From assembly GCA_964520045.1 (NCBI GenBank), contig CAZFMJ010000004.1:1-64000 (forward strand): a DNA stretch of 64,000 nucleotides, given 5' to 3'. This DNA is from CAZFMJ01 sp964520045. Lineage in GTDB: Bacteria; Elusimicrobiota; Elusimicrobia; Elusimicrobiales; CAZFMJ01. Positions 42,401-57,400 of this stretch are shown here, in pieces; positions within the stretch are counted from its first letter, which is position 1; the number at the start of each line of letters is the position of its first letter. A program made the translations under genes and the position numbers. The notes under the pieces were generated by a model that saw only the letters and a list, made by a program, of their open reading frames with translations, made no database searches and had not been told where the DNA came from.

Positions 42401-45400
42401 GACCTTGCGTCCTGAATATCATTGGCTATGGAGATATTCCCGCTGACATCAACCCCGTCAAAAAGCGTGAAGTTGACGGCGCCGGTGGAAACGGCCGTTC
42501 CGTTTACCATCACGTTACCGGAAAGATAATCCGACCTTCTGACGGTTACGATTTTTTCCTGCTTGGGCACGGATACCGCGCATGTCGCGCACAGCTGGAG
42601 AGGAAGCGTGCGCAGGGTATATACGCCTTCCTGCAGGCCTGATACGGTATAAGAGCCTGCCGCGGTGATATATCCTACCCTGGTGCGCATCGGATCATAC
42701 GTGTCCGACAAAACTATGCCTGTCTGGGTCATTTCCCTGCGCACGGCTTCAATCGGTATAACCGTTCCCACGGCATAAGCGGGGTATCCGGCTGCCAGAG
42801 TAAAGCTTGAATTCTGAACTATTTTCTGGCTGGTATTAAAATCCGGATTGCTTATCTGCGTAGCGACGACAGCTCCGGAAACTGCATACGTCTCGTCCCT
42901 CAGGTCTACAACGACATTGGTGACCGCGCCGTTTACCACCTTAAGCTGATAAGTTTTGGAACGGCCTGTCGCCTTGAACGTGAAGATGATCTCCATCGTC
43001 TGAGTCTCGAGCCCTTCCACTCTAAAAACAGCCCGCGAACCATTTATCACAAGTCCGGGAAGTCCTTCGCCTCCGGACGTGCCGGTTATGTCGGCCATAT
43101 AGATTCCGCTATCCGTCGTCGCGTACGGGTTGTCTGAATTCAAAATGCGGCCGGTCATGGAAACCTGCTGGAAATCAGCCGCGGTCGTAGGCGCGCCGTT
43201 TACTGTTTCCGGCAGATAGATGGTTCCGTTTATCACGCCCGAAGCCAGCTCAAAAGAGAAATCTCCGGCATTATTTGTGACAGGCACGGGCACAATTTTC
43301 GGGAATCCGCCCGGCGTTGAAAATTCGCCGGGTCCGTTTGATCTTCTGTCCAGATTCGCGAACAATTGATAACTGGAATTGCTCTCCAGACCCGTTATTG
43401 TATAAGCGGAACTGGCTATTTGTTCGCTCCCCGAAACCGTTCCGGTAGACAGATACACTTCAGCCCAGCCGTTACTGAAAGTCGCCGGCGACCAGACATT
43501 TATCCATACCTTAAAGGCGCAGCCGTTATGCTGGCCGTCTATGCACTCAGGCTTGGTATCAAGCAGTTCGAAATTAGACATGGCGGACGCGCTTCCTTTT
43601 ATCGACACTGTGCCGGTTATCTGCCCGCCCGTATTAAATTCCGGCAGATCAACTACGCGGTCGGTATATGCGACCACCACGGGAAAGGTGCTCGATACTC
43701 CCGAGAAACCCGGGACCTGTCCTCTTATAACGTAGGTTCCAGGATCGACTCCGAACAGGTTATACGTGCCTGAGCTTAAATTCGGCTCAAGCCATATTCC
43801 GCCCCATGCGCCCTGATTGGAAGACGACATGTCCTGCGGCATGGCATTGACCGATATCCACGTGCCGTTGGCATTAAGAGCGCCTGCCGGCAGTTTTACA
43901 AGCCCTGAGACATTGGCTTTTCTTGAGAAAGGAGACAGGTTTACCACAGCTCCGATACTGCCTACGTATGCCGTAGCGCTTACATTTCCGTAGCCGTATA
44001 ACTGTGCATCCACGGTATATGTTCCGGCTTCCACGTCAAATCTTATGCGGCTGCGGTACACAATTTGACCCGTTGACGCGTCCCAACTTCCTCCATCGTC
44101 GAAATTAGTGGTTCCGCCTATAAGCCGAAGTCCTCCGTTATATACGCGGTCCCAATTGTCGGTGTGAACATTTATCCAGCCCCATTGGTCGGCCGTATTA
44201 GAATTCACTCCCGAAAACGACGGTATGAGTATAAGGGCGGGGGCTCCCCTCATTGAAGCATTGCGCGTGGCGCCCGCCGCGTTGACAATAACATTCGTCG
44301 AAATACTCGCGTATTCCGGCTTTGTGAACTGGAAGTTATAAGTTCCGGCGGCAAGCCCCGGTATGGAATAATTTCCGTTGGAATCCGTTACAGTCTGACC
44401 CCAGCCGGACGGACCGCTCGCATTTATATTTACTCCGGCAAGCGGCCTTGAAGGAACAACTCCCGCGTCAAGAACCCGTCCGGAAACCTGCGGAACAGTT
44501 ACATCTATGCGCAGATCCGTGTTTGAAAGGCTCCCTACCTCTATTTTCACATAATAGACGCCTGAAGGAACTACCGAACCATAATTAATCCACGGACTGT
44601 AGTGTCCGTCCCAGACTACCTGGCCGAGATACGGCTGTCCCCAGCCCCATGATTCCCATATAGCCGTCGTAGTTACGCCCTCGCGGAAAGTTCTTGAAGA
44701 AATAATCACATGCCAGCCTATACTCGGATCGCTGAGCGCAAAGTTTATATACGCGCGGGCATTATCCACAGGATTGATCGTTATCTGCGTTAAGGCGGAA
44801 TTATAAGTTCCGGTTGAGATATTAGCTCCCGTAATAGCCTGGCCGGCCATAACCTGCACGCCCATATAGGACGTATTCGCATATCCTAGATTATAGGACA
44901 AAGCGATATTATGGAATCCCGCGGTAAGAGGCCTGACATGGAATGTGGCCGAAGACACTCCGGCGGGAATAGTTATCCCCGTCTGTCCAGCGGCAAGAGC
45001 GGCCAAACCAACGTTGCGGGAGAACTGCATATTGGGATCAGCGGCAAACGCTCCTGTCGCGTAGTCATAACTCTGTCCGCTTACGGTGGCTACCGTCACT
45101 CCGGCAAAAGGCGCCGGGTTCCAGCACATGTCCCGTCCCTCCACCACCATAGTTGAGATTGAGTTTGCTGGCAGAGTGATGTTATAGGAATTTTCGCTTC
45201 CTGCCATGCGCATTGAAATATTTGCCGCTGTTCCGGCCACAAGCGCGGATGACGGCTCGCCGTTTACTAAAGGCGCCGGCGTTGAACCGGATTTGGACGT
45301 GCCCACATGGAATACCGCAGTTCCGGTTTCGCACGGAGAATTCAACCCCTTAAGCATTATATAAACGGACGCGCCTTCAGACAGAGACTGGCCCGCCGCA

Positions 45401-48400
45401 AGACGAATTTCGGCGCCTGAACCGAATGAATTAAGCGCCGCTATAGGCGGATTTACGGCCCCGCCGGTGCTGAACGACACATAGTTACTGCACTGCGGAC
45501 AGCCTGTCTGCAGACCGCCGTAGAAATTAAACGGCAGGCTGAACGCTATCACTCCGTTCTGGCTCAACCCGTTCGGGCCGACCCTTACCGTTATAGTGGA
45601 GTCGAACATGCTTCCCGCGGGAATCTGAGCCGGCAGTATGCTTGCCCAGCCCTCGCCTTTCACGTCTCCGCCCGAAATACCCGGGTCATAAAGCGCGAAA
45701 TCCACGCCCGAAGCTTCTTCGCCTTCGCTCACATACCTGGGCTCAGGCCCCTGATTATTGGGCTGATACGCGCCTTTGGGTTCGTTTGCGTCAGGCATTG
45801 CGTTCCCGTTCATATCCAAAAAGGCCTTGAAGTAATACTGGGAATTGCCGGGAAGCTGCATATCATACGCGGTAGGCCAGTATCCGGTCTCTACGGAACG
45901 CACGGCGACGGGATACCCCTGGAATTTGGAATCATTCCAGGCTTCCACTCTCAGTGTTCCGGCAAAAGCTCCGGTATACGATATAAATCCGCTTATTACC
46001 GCCGGAACAGGCCCCTGCGGAGTTACCGTAGTCGTATTAATCGCAAACTGCAGACCGGAAATATTCTGGCCGGCTCTGAGCACTATCGGAGTCGGATTAT
46101 CCAGGCTCGGGCCGTATACTCCGAAATCCTCGCCGTCATTGATGTTGCCGTCTAAATTAACGTCCATAAAGCCGGCGATATAATAGGTGGACCCCGTGGG
46201 TAAACCGGTAAAGTTAAACGGCCCCGATACCGTCATATCCGTCCCGCGCAAAGGTTCGGAATTCTTAAGGTCGGTGGTGTTGAACAATCCCACCCTTATC
46301 ATTCCGCCCTGCGTGCCGTTATACCGTGCGTCTCCCGCTATGGCTCCGGTTGCCGAACCGGAAGTGTTCAGAGACAAGCGGTATTCTCCGGTTATAGCGC
46401 CTCCAAGAGAGGTGGCTCCTATTACGTATTGGCCGGTTTCTCTGAGCGTGAACGCGGATATGGCCGCATTGCCGGTAACATAGTCAGGCTCAGCCGACGC
46501 GGCCAAATTATAATAATGGGGCGTGCCGGTCTCTTCCGTCGAAGGCCTGTACAGATACAGGTATTTGTCCGAGAAACCCGTGCCTGTCATCTCTATGGTT
46601 ACTACGTCTCCGTTTCTTCCTTCAAAAGTGTAATAATCCAGATATGAAGAAGGCCGTTCCGGACTTACGCAGTCCGAAGCAGCCAGACTGCCGACGACCT
46701 GAACTCCGGACTGAATCGACGCCCGGTAGCATGCTTTAAAATTAACTCCGCTTGCGGGAACGAGCGTGCCCAAGTCAACGGTTTTGCTCTGTCCCCATGC
46801 TTCCTGCGGACTATCCGGCCAGTAGTTATCGTTGGAATCCAGAAACGCCTGCACGAGATAGTTCCCGTCGTCGACATCCGTGAAGGAATAAAAAACCGGC
46901 TGCTGAGTGTAATTCTCAGCAATACTGCGTATGGGATAGCGCATTACTTCTTTGTCCGCGTTATATCTGAACAATTGAATGCGCACTTTCCCCGCGGTAT
47001 TCTGGGATAGAACGGAAATGGCGCCGGAAATAGCCCTGCTTCCGGTGGAAACCAGCACATAAGCGGGATCGTTTATGTTCCCGTTCTGGTCAAATATCTG
47101 ATTGAACGCGGGGCTTATGTTTATTCCCGCGCTGTTTCCGATTATACCGTAAGCCTCAAAAGACCCGTCATAAATCCCGTTTGCGCTGGTATCCATGTAT
47201 GCGTCAAGATAATACATTCCGCCGCTTAGATTTAAGAATTCATACGAACACGAAGAACCGGCGGGGCATGTATTAAAGGTCCTCACAGGCGCTCCAGTGC
47301 GCCCGGCATTATCAAACATCCTTACGATAATACTGCCTGCCTGCTGACCGCTGTAAGACACCAATCCGCTTATCCTTCCGATGTTCTCCACGCCTATAAA
47401 CTGGCCCGGATCGAACATATTCAGCTGTACGCCGGCGGTAGGAAGACCTTCGGCAACCGTATAAGAAGTATCCGACCATGCATTAGGCTCGCCCTGGTCA
47501 TGATTGCCGGAATTGTTAGTATCCATGAACGCGTATAGATGATAGCTCGTTGACGCGCCCATGAAATTCAATGTGAACGGATAACTGGCCACGCCCTGCG
47601 CCCAGTTAATCTGAGTCCTGTTTCCGCACCCGTTGCCCTGGCAGTTTTCAACCCATGCCTCCACGCGCACGGCGCCGTAATTGGTATTGCTGTTTGAATA
47701 ATAAATCGTTCCGCTCAGGCTTCCCTTGGCAGGTTCCTGAACCGTGACATTGGCGGCCGCATTTGAAGACACTGGTATATACAGCGGCGCGAACTCCCCG
47801 CCTGTTCCGTAAAATCCAAGAGGCTCGCCGAGAGTCATATCGTCGGGCAGGCCGTTGCCGTTCAAATCCAGAAATGCCGCCATATAATACGTGGCGTTGC
47901 CCAATATATTGGTTTTTGAATAATACCATGACGCCGTACCGCCCGAGACAGACCGGCTTGAACTGGTGGTCCAATAAGGAACATTATCGAATTCATCATC
48001 CAATGCCCAGCCTATCCAGACGGTTCCCGTTGATACGGAGCCGGCTGAAGGCGTGTAATGCACATAGCCCGAAATATTGGAATTGCCGGTCGTTCCGGTG
48101 CCCGGATCTCTTAACAGAAGATTAACTCCGGTTGCGGTGCTTCCGGCAATTATATTTATCGTGCCGGATGAAACATATGGTTCAAGAACGTCTTTCTCGT
48201 TATTGCTGTTCAAGTCCATATACGCCCGGATGTAATACTGAGTCGCCGGTTCCAACAGCGTCAGCGTATACGCGGCGGTCGTGCTTCTGTCCACGCTGTA
48301 CAGATAAGTAAATTTCTTTATATCCAAGTCGCGCGTTCCGCAGTCCGGACAGTCAGACCTCACTTTTCCGGCTTCTATCCGTATATTGCCGGTCTTTGAG

Positions 48401-51400
48401 CCTGTATAACTCAGCGTGCCGGACACCGCCCCCATGGGCGGATCCGTCATGATAATATTCAGTGAATCGGTAGTAAGTCCGCCGGACACATTAAATGCCG
48501 CCGGAGCCGAACTTCCGTGATAGCCGTAGGGCTCAAAAGCGTCGCGCATACTGTTGTTATTTATATCCCAGTAGGCCTTAAGGTAGAAATTTCCGTCCTG
48601 CAGTCCCTCGATCTCAAAAGTTCCGGTTGACGAAGCAGTAACGAACCGCATCGGCCATGCATACGGGTCCAGATTATTAAACACCTGCACATAAACCTGC
48701 CCCTGATTAGCATAAGGAGACCCGAGATATCCCACGGTTCCGGACACCATTCCGTTATATCCGCCGGTTATATTCATAGCCACTTCCACGTCTCCGGAAC
48801 TGGCGGGCGAGAATGAAGTGGGCTCAAGAAGATAAATTCCCTCTTCCTGAACGGTGTAATTTATTCTCGCATTCCCGTTTCCGTTCGAATCGTCGTCCTG
48901 CGTAACCACATCGCCGGACGGACCTATCAGATAAAGATACGAATCGCTGAATCCGCCGTTTACGGCATTGGCCGTGATGTTCAATTGAGAACCCGGCGTG
49001 ACCTTTCCGGCTCCGTATCCTACTTCAAACGTAAATATTCTGGTGTAATAGTCGGGTCCGCGGTCAAGAGCCCGGCAGGCGGCCTCTGAAATCGCCGTCA
49101 CCGTGCTTACGCCCACGGCAAGAGGAACTCTGTTGCAAACGATCAAATCCTTGCCGGTTATGGTATTCCCCTGAGTTACATAGAGGTCGAACGGCCGGGC
49201 TATTCCGCCGTGCGTGCCGGAAGGCTCGTTTCTTCTGCTCTGCGTGAAGTCCCCGTTCACGTCGCGGTACCCGCGCATATAATACACGCCGTCCGATAAT
49301 CCCGTCACGGTATAGGTATTAGGCGAAGTGGAAACTATAATATCCGCGATGCTGGAAATATTCGCATCGGGGCTGGTCGACACCCTCACATGGTATGAAC
49401 CCTGAGAAGCCGTGTCATAGGCATGAACAATACCCGTTATGCTTCCTCCCGAAGTTGCGCGGACAGAAGCGGGAGACGTCCATGAACTGACATTCATTCC
49501 CCAGTCAAGAGTGCGCATCCTGTAATAGGAATATACTCCGGTCACCGGATTATTGTCGGTATATGCCGTACCCGTCGCGTATCCCGCGGGAGCCGAAGAA
49601 GAAATTCTCATTACATTGCCGGCAAACGTATTTGAAGTGCTCCGCTCTATTTCATAGCCGAGCGCATCGCCGGAAACCGAAGCGGTCCATGAAAGATTGA
49701 CCGTCATAAATCCGGCTGACGCCGTAAGCAATGTGGGCATTTTGGGAGCTATTGTATCCCGCATTAAGGATATATTTTTGCCTGCCATTGCGCCGGTTAC
49801 ATTAATTGGATTTGCGGCAACGCCGGAATCCTCATTGGTTGTCTTGATGCCGTCGCCCGTGACATCAACAAACGCTCTCACATAATAGTTGACGCCATTA
49901 GTCAAATCTCCAAGATAATACTCATTCCCGCCCTGCAGGGATATTGATTTAACCAGCCCTGTAAAATCGGCGCCGGTGAACGCCCGCACTATTATCGGAC
50001 CACTCTGCTGTCCGCTGTAAATTATGGCGCCCGCTATTGAATATCCCGCCCCCATGAGGGTAACGGTTGAGGCGGACATCGGATCGCTGAAGCCGGAAGC
50101 TATATTGGCGGCGTTAAAAGTTCTGGCCCTGTAATAATATGCCGCCGAGGGCGAAAGTCCCTCGTCCAAATAGCCTGCCACCGGCGCTGTGCCTGCCAGC
50201 ACGGTGACGAATCCTCCTGAAGACGAAGTGCTTCTCTGAATTCCGTATCTCGTGCCCGCCGAATTGCCGGAAATACTGAGATTTATGCCTATTGAAGATT
50301 CCGTCCTCGAAACTATTTCCACGGAAGGAATGACCGCCAGAGTATAAACCGGCTGGGGAACAAATACGGCATTGCTGTCGCCGTAGCTATTGGCCGATTT
50401 TATCCCCCGTATTGCGCCCGCGGTATTGCCTGTTCCGATGTCTTCAAGGTAATAGGTCGTATTTGCGGGCAGACTTGTTATAAAACCTCCGGTGCTGTCA
50501 AGGAGTTTATATCCGGTTTCGCTTAACACATCCTGCCATGTCCACCTTATCTGAGAGACGTCCTCGGCGACTCCGGTAAGTGACGGAGGAGGCGGAGGAA
50601 CAAGCGTTTCCTGAATGGACATATTGGCAAATGTTACCGCATTAGCCGAAACAGACAAATTAAGCTGGCTTACTCCGAATTTCTCGCCGGCGTCAAATTG
50701 CCTGTTTTTGTTGTCGTCCACATATGCAAAGACCGCATAATCGCTTCCGGGGCTGAGAGTGCCAAGGCTGTATTCAAGCTGATTCGCGCATCCGGTCCAG
50801 CCGCACATCTCTACGTAGTACTCCTTCCAGTTTTCTCTGACGGAAGACAGTCCGCCCGGCGCTCCGTGCCACACTTCCACGCCGACCTCTCCATGCAGCT
50901 GCCCGAGAGCCAGCGTTCCGTTGATCTGCCCCATGTCATAAAGCGTAATGGACGGCACATTAACTGTCGCGGCGGAAGCCACGGCCACCTGAACGGCATT
51001 TGCGCCGATCTGAGATAAAGGACCCGGATTTCCAAAATATCCCAAAGGCTCGGGACCGTCCGGCTCTCCATTGTTGTTAAAATCTATAAATACCGCCATA
51101 TAATATTGGTCGGGACCCGGCACGTTGGGAAGACTGAATGTTCCCACTGCTGAATATGGTTCTCCTGCTGCCGAACACGTAGAGGTGTATACCGGCTGTG
51201 ATTCAAAGCTCTTAAACAATACGGCGGTCACAACGCCCTGCGTTTGAGCGCCGGAATAAGACAGCGTTGAATTTATGGTTCCGGCTCCGGGATTTACCCT
51301 GAAATCAATTCCTGCGCGCACGGCTCCGGGCTCAAGCCACAAGTCTCCGGGGTATCCTCCCATCTGCGCTTCGTCGCTGGAAACATGCGCGAATATCATT

Positions 51401-54400
51401 GAGGAGCGCTGGCCTGGTATTCCGGAAAACACATACGGATACACCGTGGTTCCGCCTACAAGTGCGACCGAGGTGCTTGCTGCGACCTGCAGACCGCTTT
51501 CATTCCACTGCTTGGCTTCAATTGTTATACTGCCGGAAGTTAAACCATCGTAAGTAATCGTTCCCATTACGGTCGCGGTGGTAGAGCCGGTTACAGCATA
51601 ACTGATGAAAAGCTTGCCGAATGTGTCATTGTAAGAGCAGTTGTCGCACTTATTCATGCCGAGCTTCAGTCCGCCTCCGAAGCCGGTATATTGCAGAGTC
51701 GTGCCCGTGCCTACGTATATCCACGGGTTATTCCCGATTCTTGCGATAAGCGCTCCGAGAGGCGCCCCCGGAACTATCCCGCCGTAAGTATTTCCGCCCC
51801 GCGCGTCAACCTGCGTTCCCTGAACAGTCCACTGTCCGGTGGCCGAGATAGAAAGAGTCTGCCCGCCGTATATATTCACGTCCATGTACGCTCCGCACCA
51901 TTCGCTGTAGCACACCGCAGCGCTCGCGTTTACGGACGGCTTAACCGTGCGGATACCCGAAGTTATGGGCGCGAACTCCGACACCTGCCCCTGCGTAAGA
52001 CCCATACCGGAGCTGGAAACTATCACGCCTATTGAATCATCGTTTTGGACCTGGCCGGGATTAATTACTCCGGCGGTTATGAGAAAATACCGAGTGGCCG
52101 CTGTGACCAAAGGCGGCGCGGACAGATGATCGAGGTCGATTACAACCGGTGCCGTGGAAGACGCCGTGAAATAGCCGTTCCCCGTCCATTCATCGTCATA
52201 ATCGCGCATGCCGTTGCCGTTGTAATCCCTGTACACGTCTACTTTAAAAGAACTCGGATCGCTTGTGCCTGCAGGAAGCAGACTTAGGTATTTAAAATAT
52301 GCGTCAAGCCCGTCAGTCCAAACGCCTAGGTTAAGGATAGGCTCCTCGCTCTCATATGTGTTTTTGGACATATATCCCGAAAACGGCTGATAAGATACAA
52401 ACATTGTTCCGCCCGGAACGGCCGTTCCCGAGGATATTTCCAGATTAACATTATCCTCCACAACTCCCGCTGTCGCTGTTATATTGGGTCCGAACTGTCC
52501 GCTGCCTTCAAAAGAATCCCACGTTTTGTCTCCGTCTACGTCCGTGAATACGCGGACGTAATAATCAGAGCCCGGCGCGACAGGGATAGAATACGGCATG
52601 TAGGGATAGTACCCCGGGAACTCAATTTTATTAGCAAGCAGTCCTCCGGTGGCATGCCATGCTTCCACAATTATCCAGCCCTGCTGATCTCCGTTTTTAA
52701 GGATGGTGCCCGCGAATGTCCCCTGATTGTCAAGAGTTATATTTTTTCCGGTCTGAACCAAAGAACCCTGGGCAAGATATATGCCCGTGGCGCCGTATAC
52801 TTCACCGGGCTTGCCGTAGCTTCCCTGCGGATTATTATTGCCGTCGGCATACGCGTAGACATAATAAGTAGCCGGGGCGGTCAAGTCAACGAAATGATAA
52901 GTATGTGGGAAAGAAGGCTGTGCGGATGAATACATCAAAACGTACGGATCAGTCGGGTTGTTCGAAGTGCTCAAATACACGTAAAGAGACCCGCCCGTGG
53001 AACCGGAATAAGAAACCTGTCCCTCTATTTCGCCTCCAGACAAACCGCCTTCGGGCGACCATGTCACATAGTTATTGGGGTCCATGCCTCTTTCGTTTAC
53101 GGAACCCATTTTCGGTCCGCTTGCATTTGTCATGACAAGATTAAACGAATAAGCCGCGCCCGCCGTGTTTACGTTCGTTGAAACCGAGCCGTCAAAATTC
53201 CAGTTATTGAACGTAAGGTTCGCCCCTGACGGCGGATTCAGTATTAAAGCCGCTACCCCCGGCTGGAGCCCCATGAAGCTCACATTGTTCATCACGGCAT
53301 TGCCCGTGTTAAGCGTAATGCCCAGCACATTGTCAAAGGTGGTGCCTCCCGCGCTGTTTACCGTGACCGTCCCGCCCAGTATGTATATGGGATATTGCCC
53401 GTAATCTACGCCGGATATGAAGGCTGAGGAAGCCCCTCCGCTCCTGAACGTTCCGGAAGAAGTCACCGTCAGTCCCGCTGAGCCGAGATACAGCGGGCTG
53501 TTCGAATTTACCGCGTTCAAAAAGAGCGTTCCGTTGGAAGCGCCCCCTACGGTGATTCCTCCTTTCGCCTGCAGTGACTGGCCGTTAGTGTCAAGCGTTC
53601 CGCCCTGAATATCGATGGCATTATCCACGGTAAGCTGGTTAAAAGACGGGCTCTGCACTATTCTCACCGTTCCGGTGAACGACGGCCCCAGAGTGAGGCT
53701 CTTGGACGTGTTCCAAAAGATATCCCAGTCGCACTGTTTATCGGCATTTGTCCCCACTCCATCGAATACGACATCATCGCCGTATCCCGGCGGCATATTG
53801 CCTTCCCAGTTATTAGCGTCCGTGGCGTAATCAGTGACTCCGTTTCCGGTCCATCTGGCCGCTTTGGCCTGTATCCATGCCTTAAAGAAAAGTTCTCCGT
53901 AATTGCCGTCATAATAATCATCGTCGTTCATCGCAAGGAACAAATCTCCGCTGTTTTCTCCGGAACTTATCGTACTGGAAACGCCTATTAATTGCCATGC
54001 TCCGGAATAACCCACTCTCGCGACAAGAGCTCCGCGCGGAGCGGATTCAATTTTACAGCCCGCGGAACAGGAACCGCTTCCGGCAGGCCCCGTTTCCCCG
54101 TAACTGCCGCCGGCGCTCCATGTGCCGGTCGATTCAATATTCGCGGTCTGGTTATAACCCACCCAGAAATTGCCGTAATTTTCATAATTTCCGGCAAATA
54201 CGCTGTTCGAAACTTCCATTTGCGCGGAAGTCATAGGATAACTGCCGTCCGCAATATATCCCTTGCTCAGAGTGAAAGCGTTCTTGGATTGGATAGAAAC
54301 GCTTACCGTTTTGCCCAAGGCTGAAAAATTATTCGGCCTTGCAAGCACATAATAAACGGACGGCGTCGTAGTAATGACTTCGTTTGAATACGTGGTTACC

Positions 54401-57400
54401 GTAAACGTGGAAACCCCCATATTCCATATGTTGCCGACCATCTGATCGTCGTAATAATTATACTTGCCGTCTCCGTTTATTTCTTTGGCTATTGCAACGT
54501 CGCTTATTTCATTGTTGGCCATGACTACGCTGCCGACTATATTAAGCTCAATGCCGTTAAAATATGCTTCCCCTGAATTGACGGCGAGAGTGAACTTAAG
54601 CATCGGAGCATCATTATACAGCTTGCCGTAAGGCAGAGCGGCATTCACGGCAGTGACGGTCATCGTGCCGGCCTCAACCGGCCCGCCGCCGCCGAAATTG
54701 ACGGTTATGTAATTCGGAACGCCGCCGGTAATCCAATTATCGGATGAAGTCCCGTTAGGTTCTCCTTCGTCGTAAACATTATTCATATTATTGTCTACGA
54801 ATGCGAATGCCGTGACCATAGAGTTGAAATAAGTTGAAGGAGGAAGCTCCGTATTCCAAGGCGAAGCGGGGGCCATTTCCCTCAGCATTTCGTCGGGAGT
54901 GAGCAAAAATTCGAGATATGCCGTACCGGCCGGCTTGTTGTTCATCGTAACCGCAACGGGAGCAGGATCAACTATAGTGATAGTCCCGCTTCCAAGTCCG
55001 CCTTCGGGCACGAAAATTCTGGCTATGCCGAACGGCTCGCCTGTATTTCTCTGCATCTGGAAATTACCGTCTGTGTCCCTGAACGCAAACACATAGTAAG
55101 TCGCCGGGGCAGGCAGGCTGAAGAACTGAAAATTGGTGTCGGGCTGCAAACTCGGATTGGAAACCATGCGCCCGTATCCAACGCTTGAAACCAAAACCAC
55201 GTAATCGCCCGAAGACCCGGAACCCTGAAAATCAATCAAAGCCTGTAGATTGCCGGTTCCTCCCCCTCCTCCGCCCGTGAATTCGGTATACGGGAACTTG
55301 CCCGTGCTAACGTCATATTCATTTTCAGCGCCGCCCAAATACGTGCCGGCGGCATAAACATTGCCTATTGAATCCAACGCAATTCCTCCGGGCTCATAGC
55401 TCTGGTCAAAACTCTTTATGGCAGAAGCGATATAGCCCAAATCGGCGTCAAATTTGCCAACTACCACATCGTCGTTGGTCATTCCGTCATAGGTATTGCC
55501 CTGGACATATATGTTTCCGTCCTGCGCAATCTTTATAAAGGCCGCGTCGTCGGCGCCGTTCCACTGATAGAAAGCGGTCTGCGCAAGGCCGGAATTATAG
55601 CGCACAATTCCGATATCCCTGCCGTTTTGAGCGCTGGGCACGGCTCCGGTAAGGAACAACTCTCTGGTGCTGTCCTTGAAAGCTATGCTCATCCAGCTGT
55701 GTTCGCTAAAATACGCGTTTGTATATGCGCCTGAAGACACAAATGCAAGAGAAGAATTCAATTTAGCCGTGACGTAATTAGTTGTCCCGCCTATAAAGTT
55801 ATACCCCGCCAGATAGACGCTGCTGTCGGTATTATCAACCGCCACACCGTAACCTTCGTCATTTCCGCCGGCGTCAAATGTGCCGAGAACAGGAGACGCG
55901 AGGTCATAGCTATATTTCACGAATTTATAGTCAGAAGGCGGGCCCATGTGCGGTCCTGCCTCCGACTCCGAGCCTATCACATAAACATTACCCGAGTTAT
56001 CAACCGTTATTCCGCGCGCAGAAGCGTCGCCTGAAAGCACTGCGGACGAGATAAGAACGAGACTGTCGTTATATCTGTATGTGCCAAAACCTGTGTCCGC
56101 TATCTGTCCCGTAACATAAACGCCGTTATTGTTTACGGCTATGCCCGTTGGGTACAATTCGGTTATTACCGCATGCGCCTGCTTATTTCCCAAAGTATCA
56201 TACTTGTAGACTATTCCGCCGATACCCGAAGATATAGCTATGCCGTACACGTAGCCGTTGTTATACGCCAACCCCTGAGCCATATCCATATCCCCGCCGT
56301 CGTACACCGCGCCGCTAGTCTGGTTGAAATCTCCCGAGAAAACCGGCGTCCCCCCCCCGCCTCCTCCGCTGAAAGTCAAAACAACGGGATTAGAAGCTGA
56401 AGAAGACGCCCATACCGAATAGGTGACGGAACTTTCGCCCGCGTCATACTGTCCGTTTTCGGGATTATTGTCCACAAATGCGTTAATGGTTACGTCGTAG
56501 CCGAAATAGGGAGACGGCATAACTCCGGTTTCAAAATACGAATCCGTGGTAGATTCAATATACCCGCTGTACCCCGGAATGTTGACAAATTCAGCTATGA
56601 CTCTGTCTCCGGCCGGCTTATTACTAAGCGTTACCGCCATTACGGCTGGGTCGACCACATTTAGCGGAGTGCTGAACGAACCGGCAGTCCCCATGTAATA
56701 CGACATCCAACCCATAGGTTCGGTAACCGCGTCTTTCTGGTAGCTTCCGCTCGAGTCCGTGTCCCGCGAGGAAAAAATAAAGTAGGTTGTATTTGAAGAG
56801 AGCCCCTTGAATGTGCCTGACGCGCTGGGCGAGTAAACATACCCCGCGCCGGTATACGGGTCCCCCAGATCGGTGGAAAGGACTATCGAGTAATTGCCCG
56901 CATTCACCGAGCCGAGATAATTTAAATTGACCGTCAAATCCGAAGTCCCGCCGTAATAGCGCTGTGTGACGGGCATATTGACCGTTGTGGTGGCATTCTC
57001 AACGACAGAGAGACCGAGACTGCTTAATCCGAAAGTTTCACCCGCATCGGGACTTCGGTTGTCATTCCGGTCAAAATAGGCGAACACCGCATAATCGGTA
57101 CCCGGCACTATACCCGAAAAATCGTATAGAGCAGTGTATACGCAGGTAGAACAGTTAAAAACCGTATTTACATACAAATGCTCGTCGTCTTCAACGACCA
57201 ACGAGCCCGCTAAAGGATCCCCGTGAACCAATGCGACCCGGAAATTTCCGCTATTCAGACCAAGATTAAGAGTTCCCGCAACCGAGCCCATCTCATGTAA
57301 ATCAATTGAGCCGGCATCCACTACGGTATCCGAAGCCGCCGCCACAGCCACAGCATTGGTGTTAAAATACGCCATCGGTCCCCATGTGCCTTTATATCCC

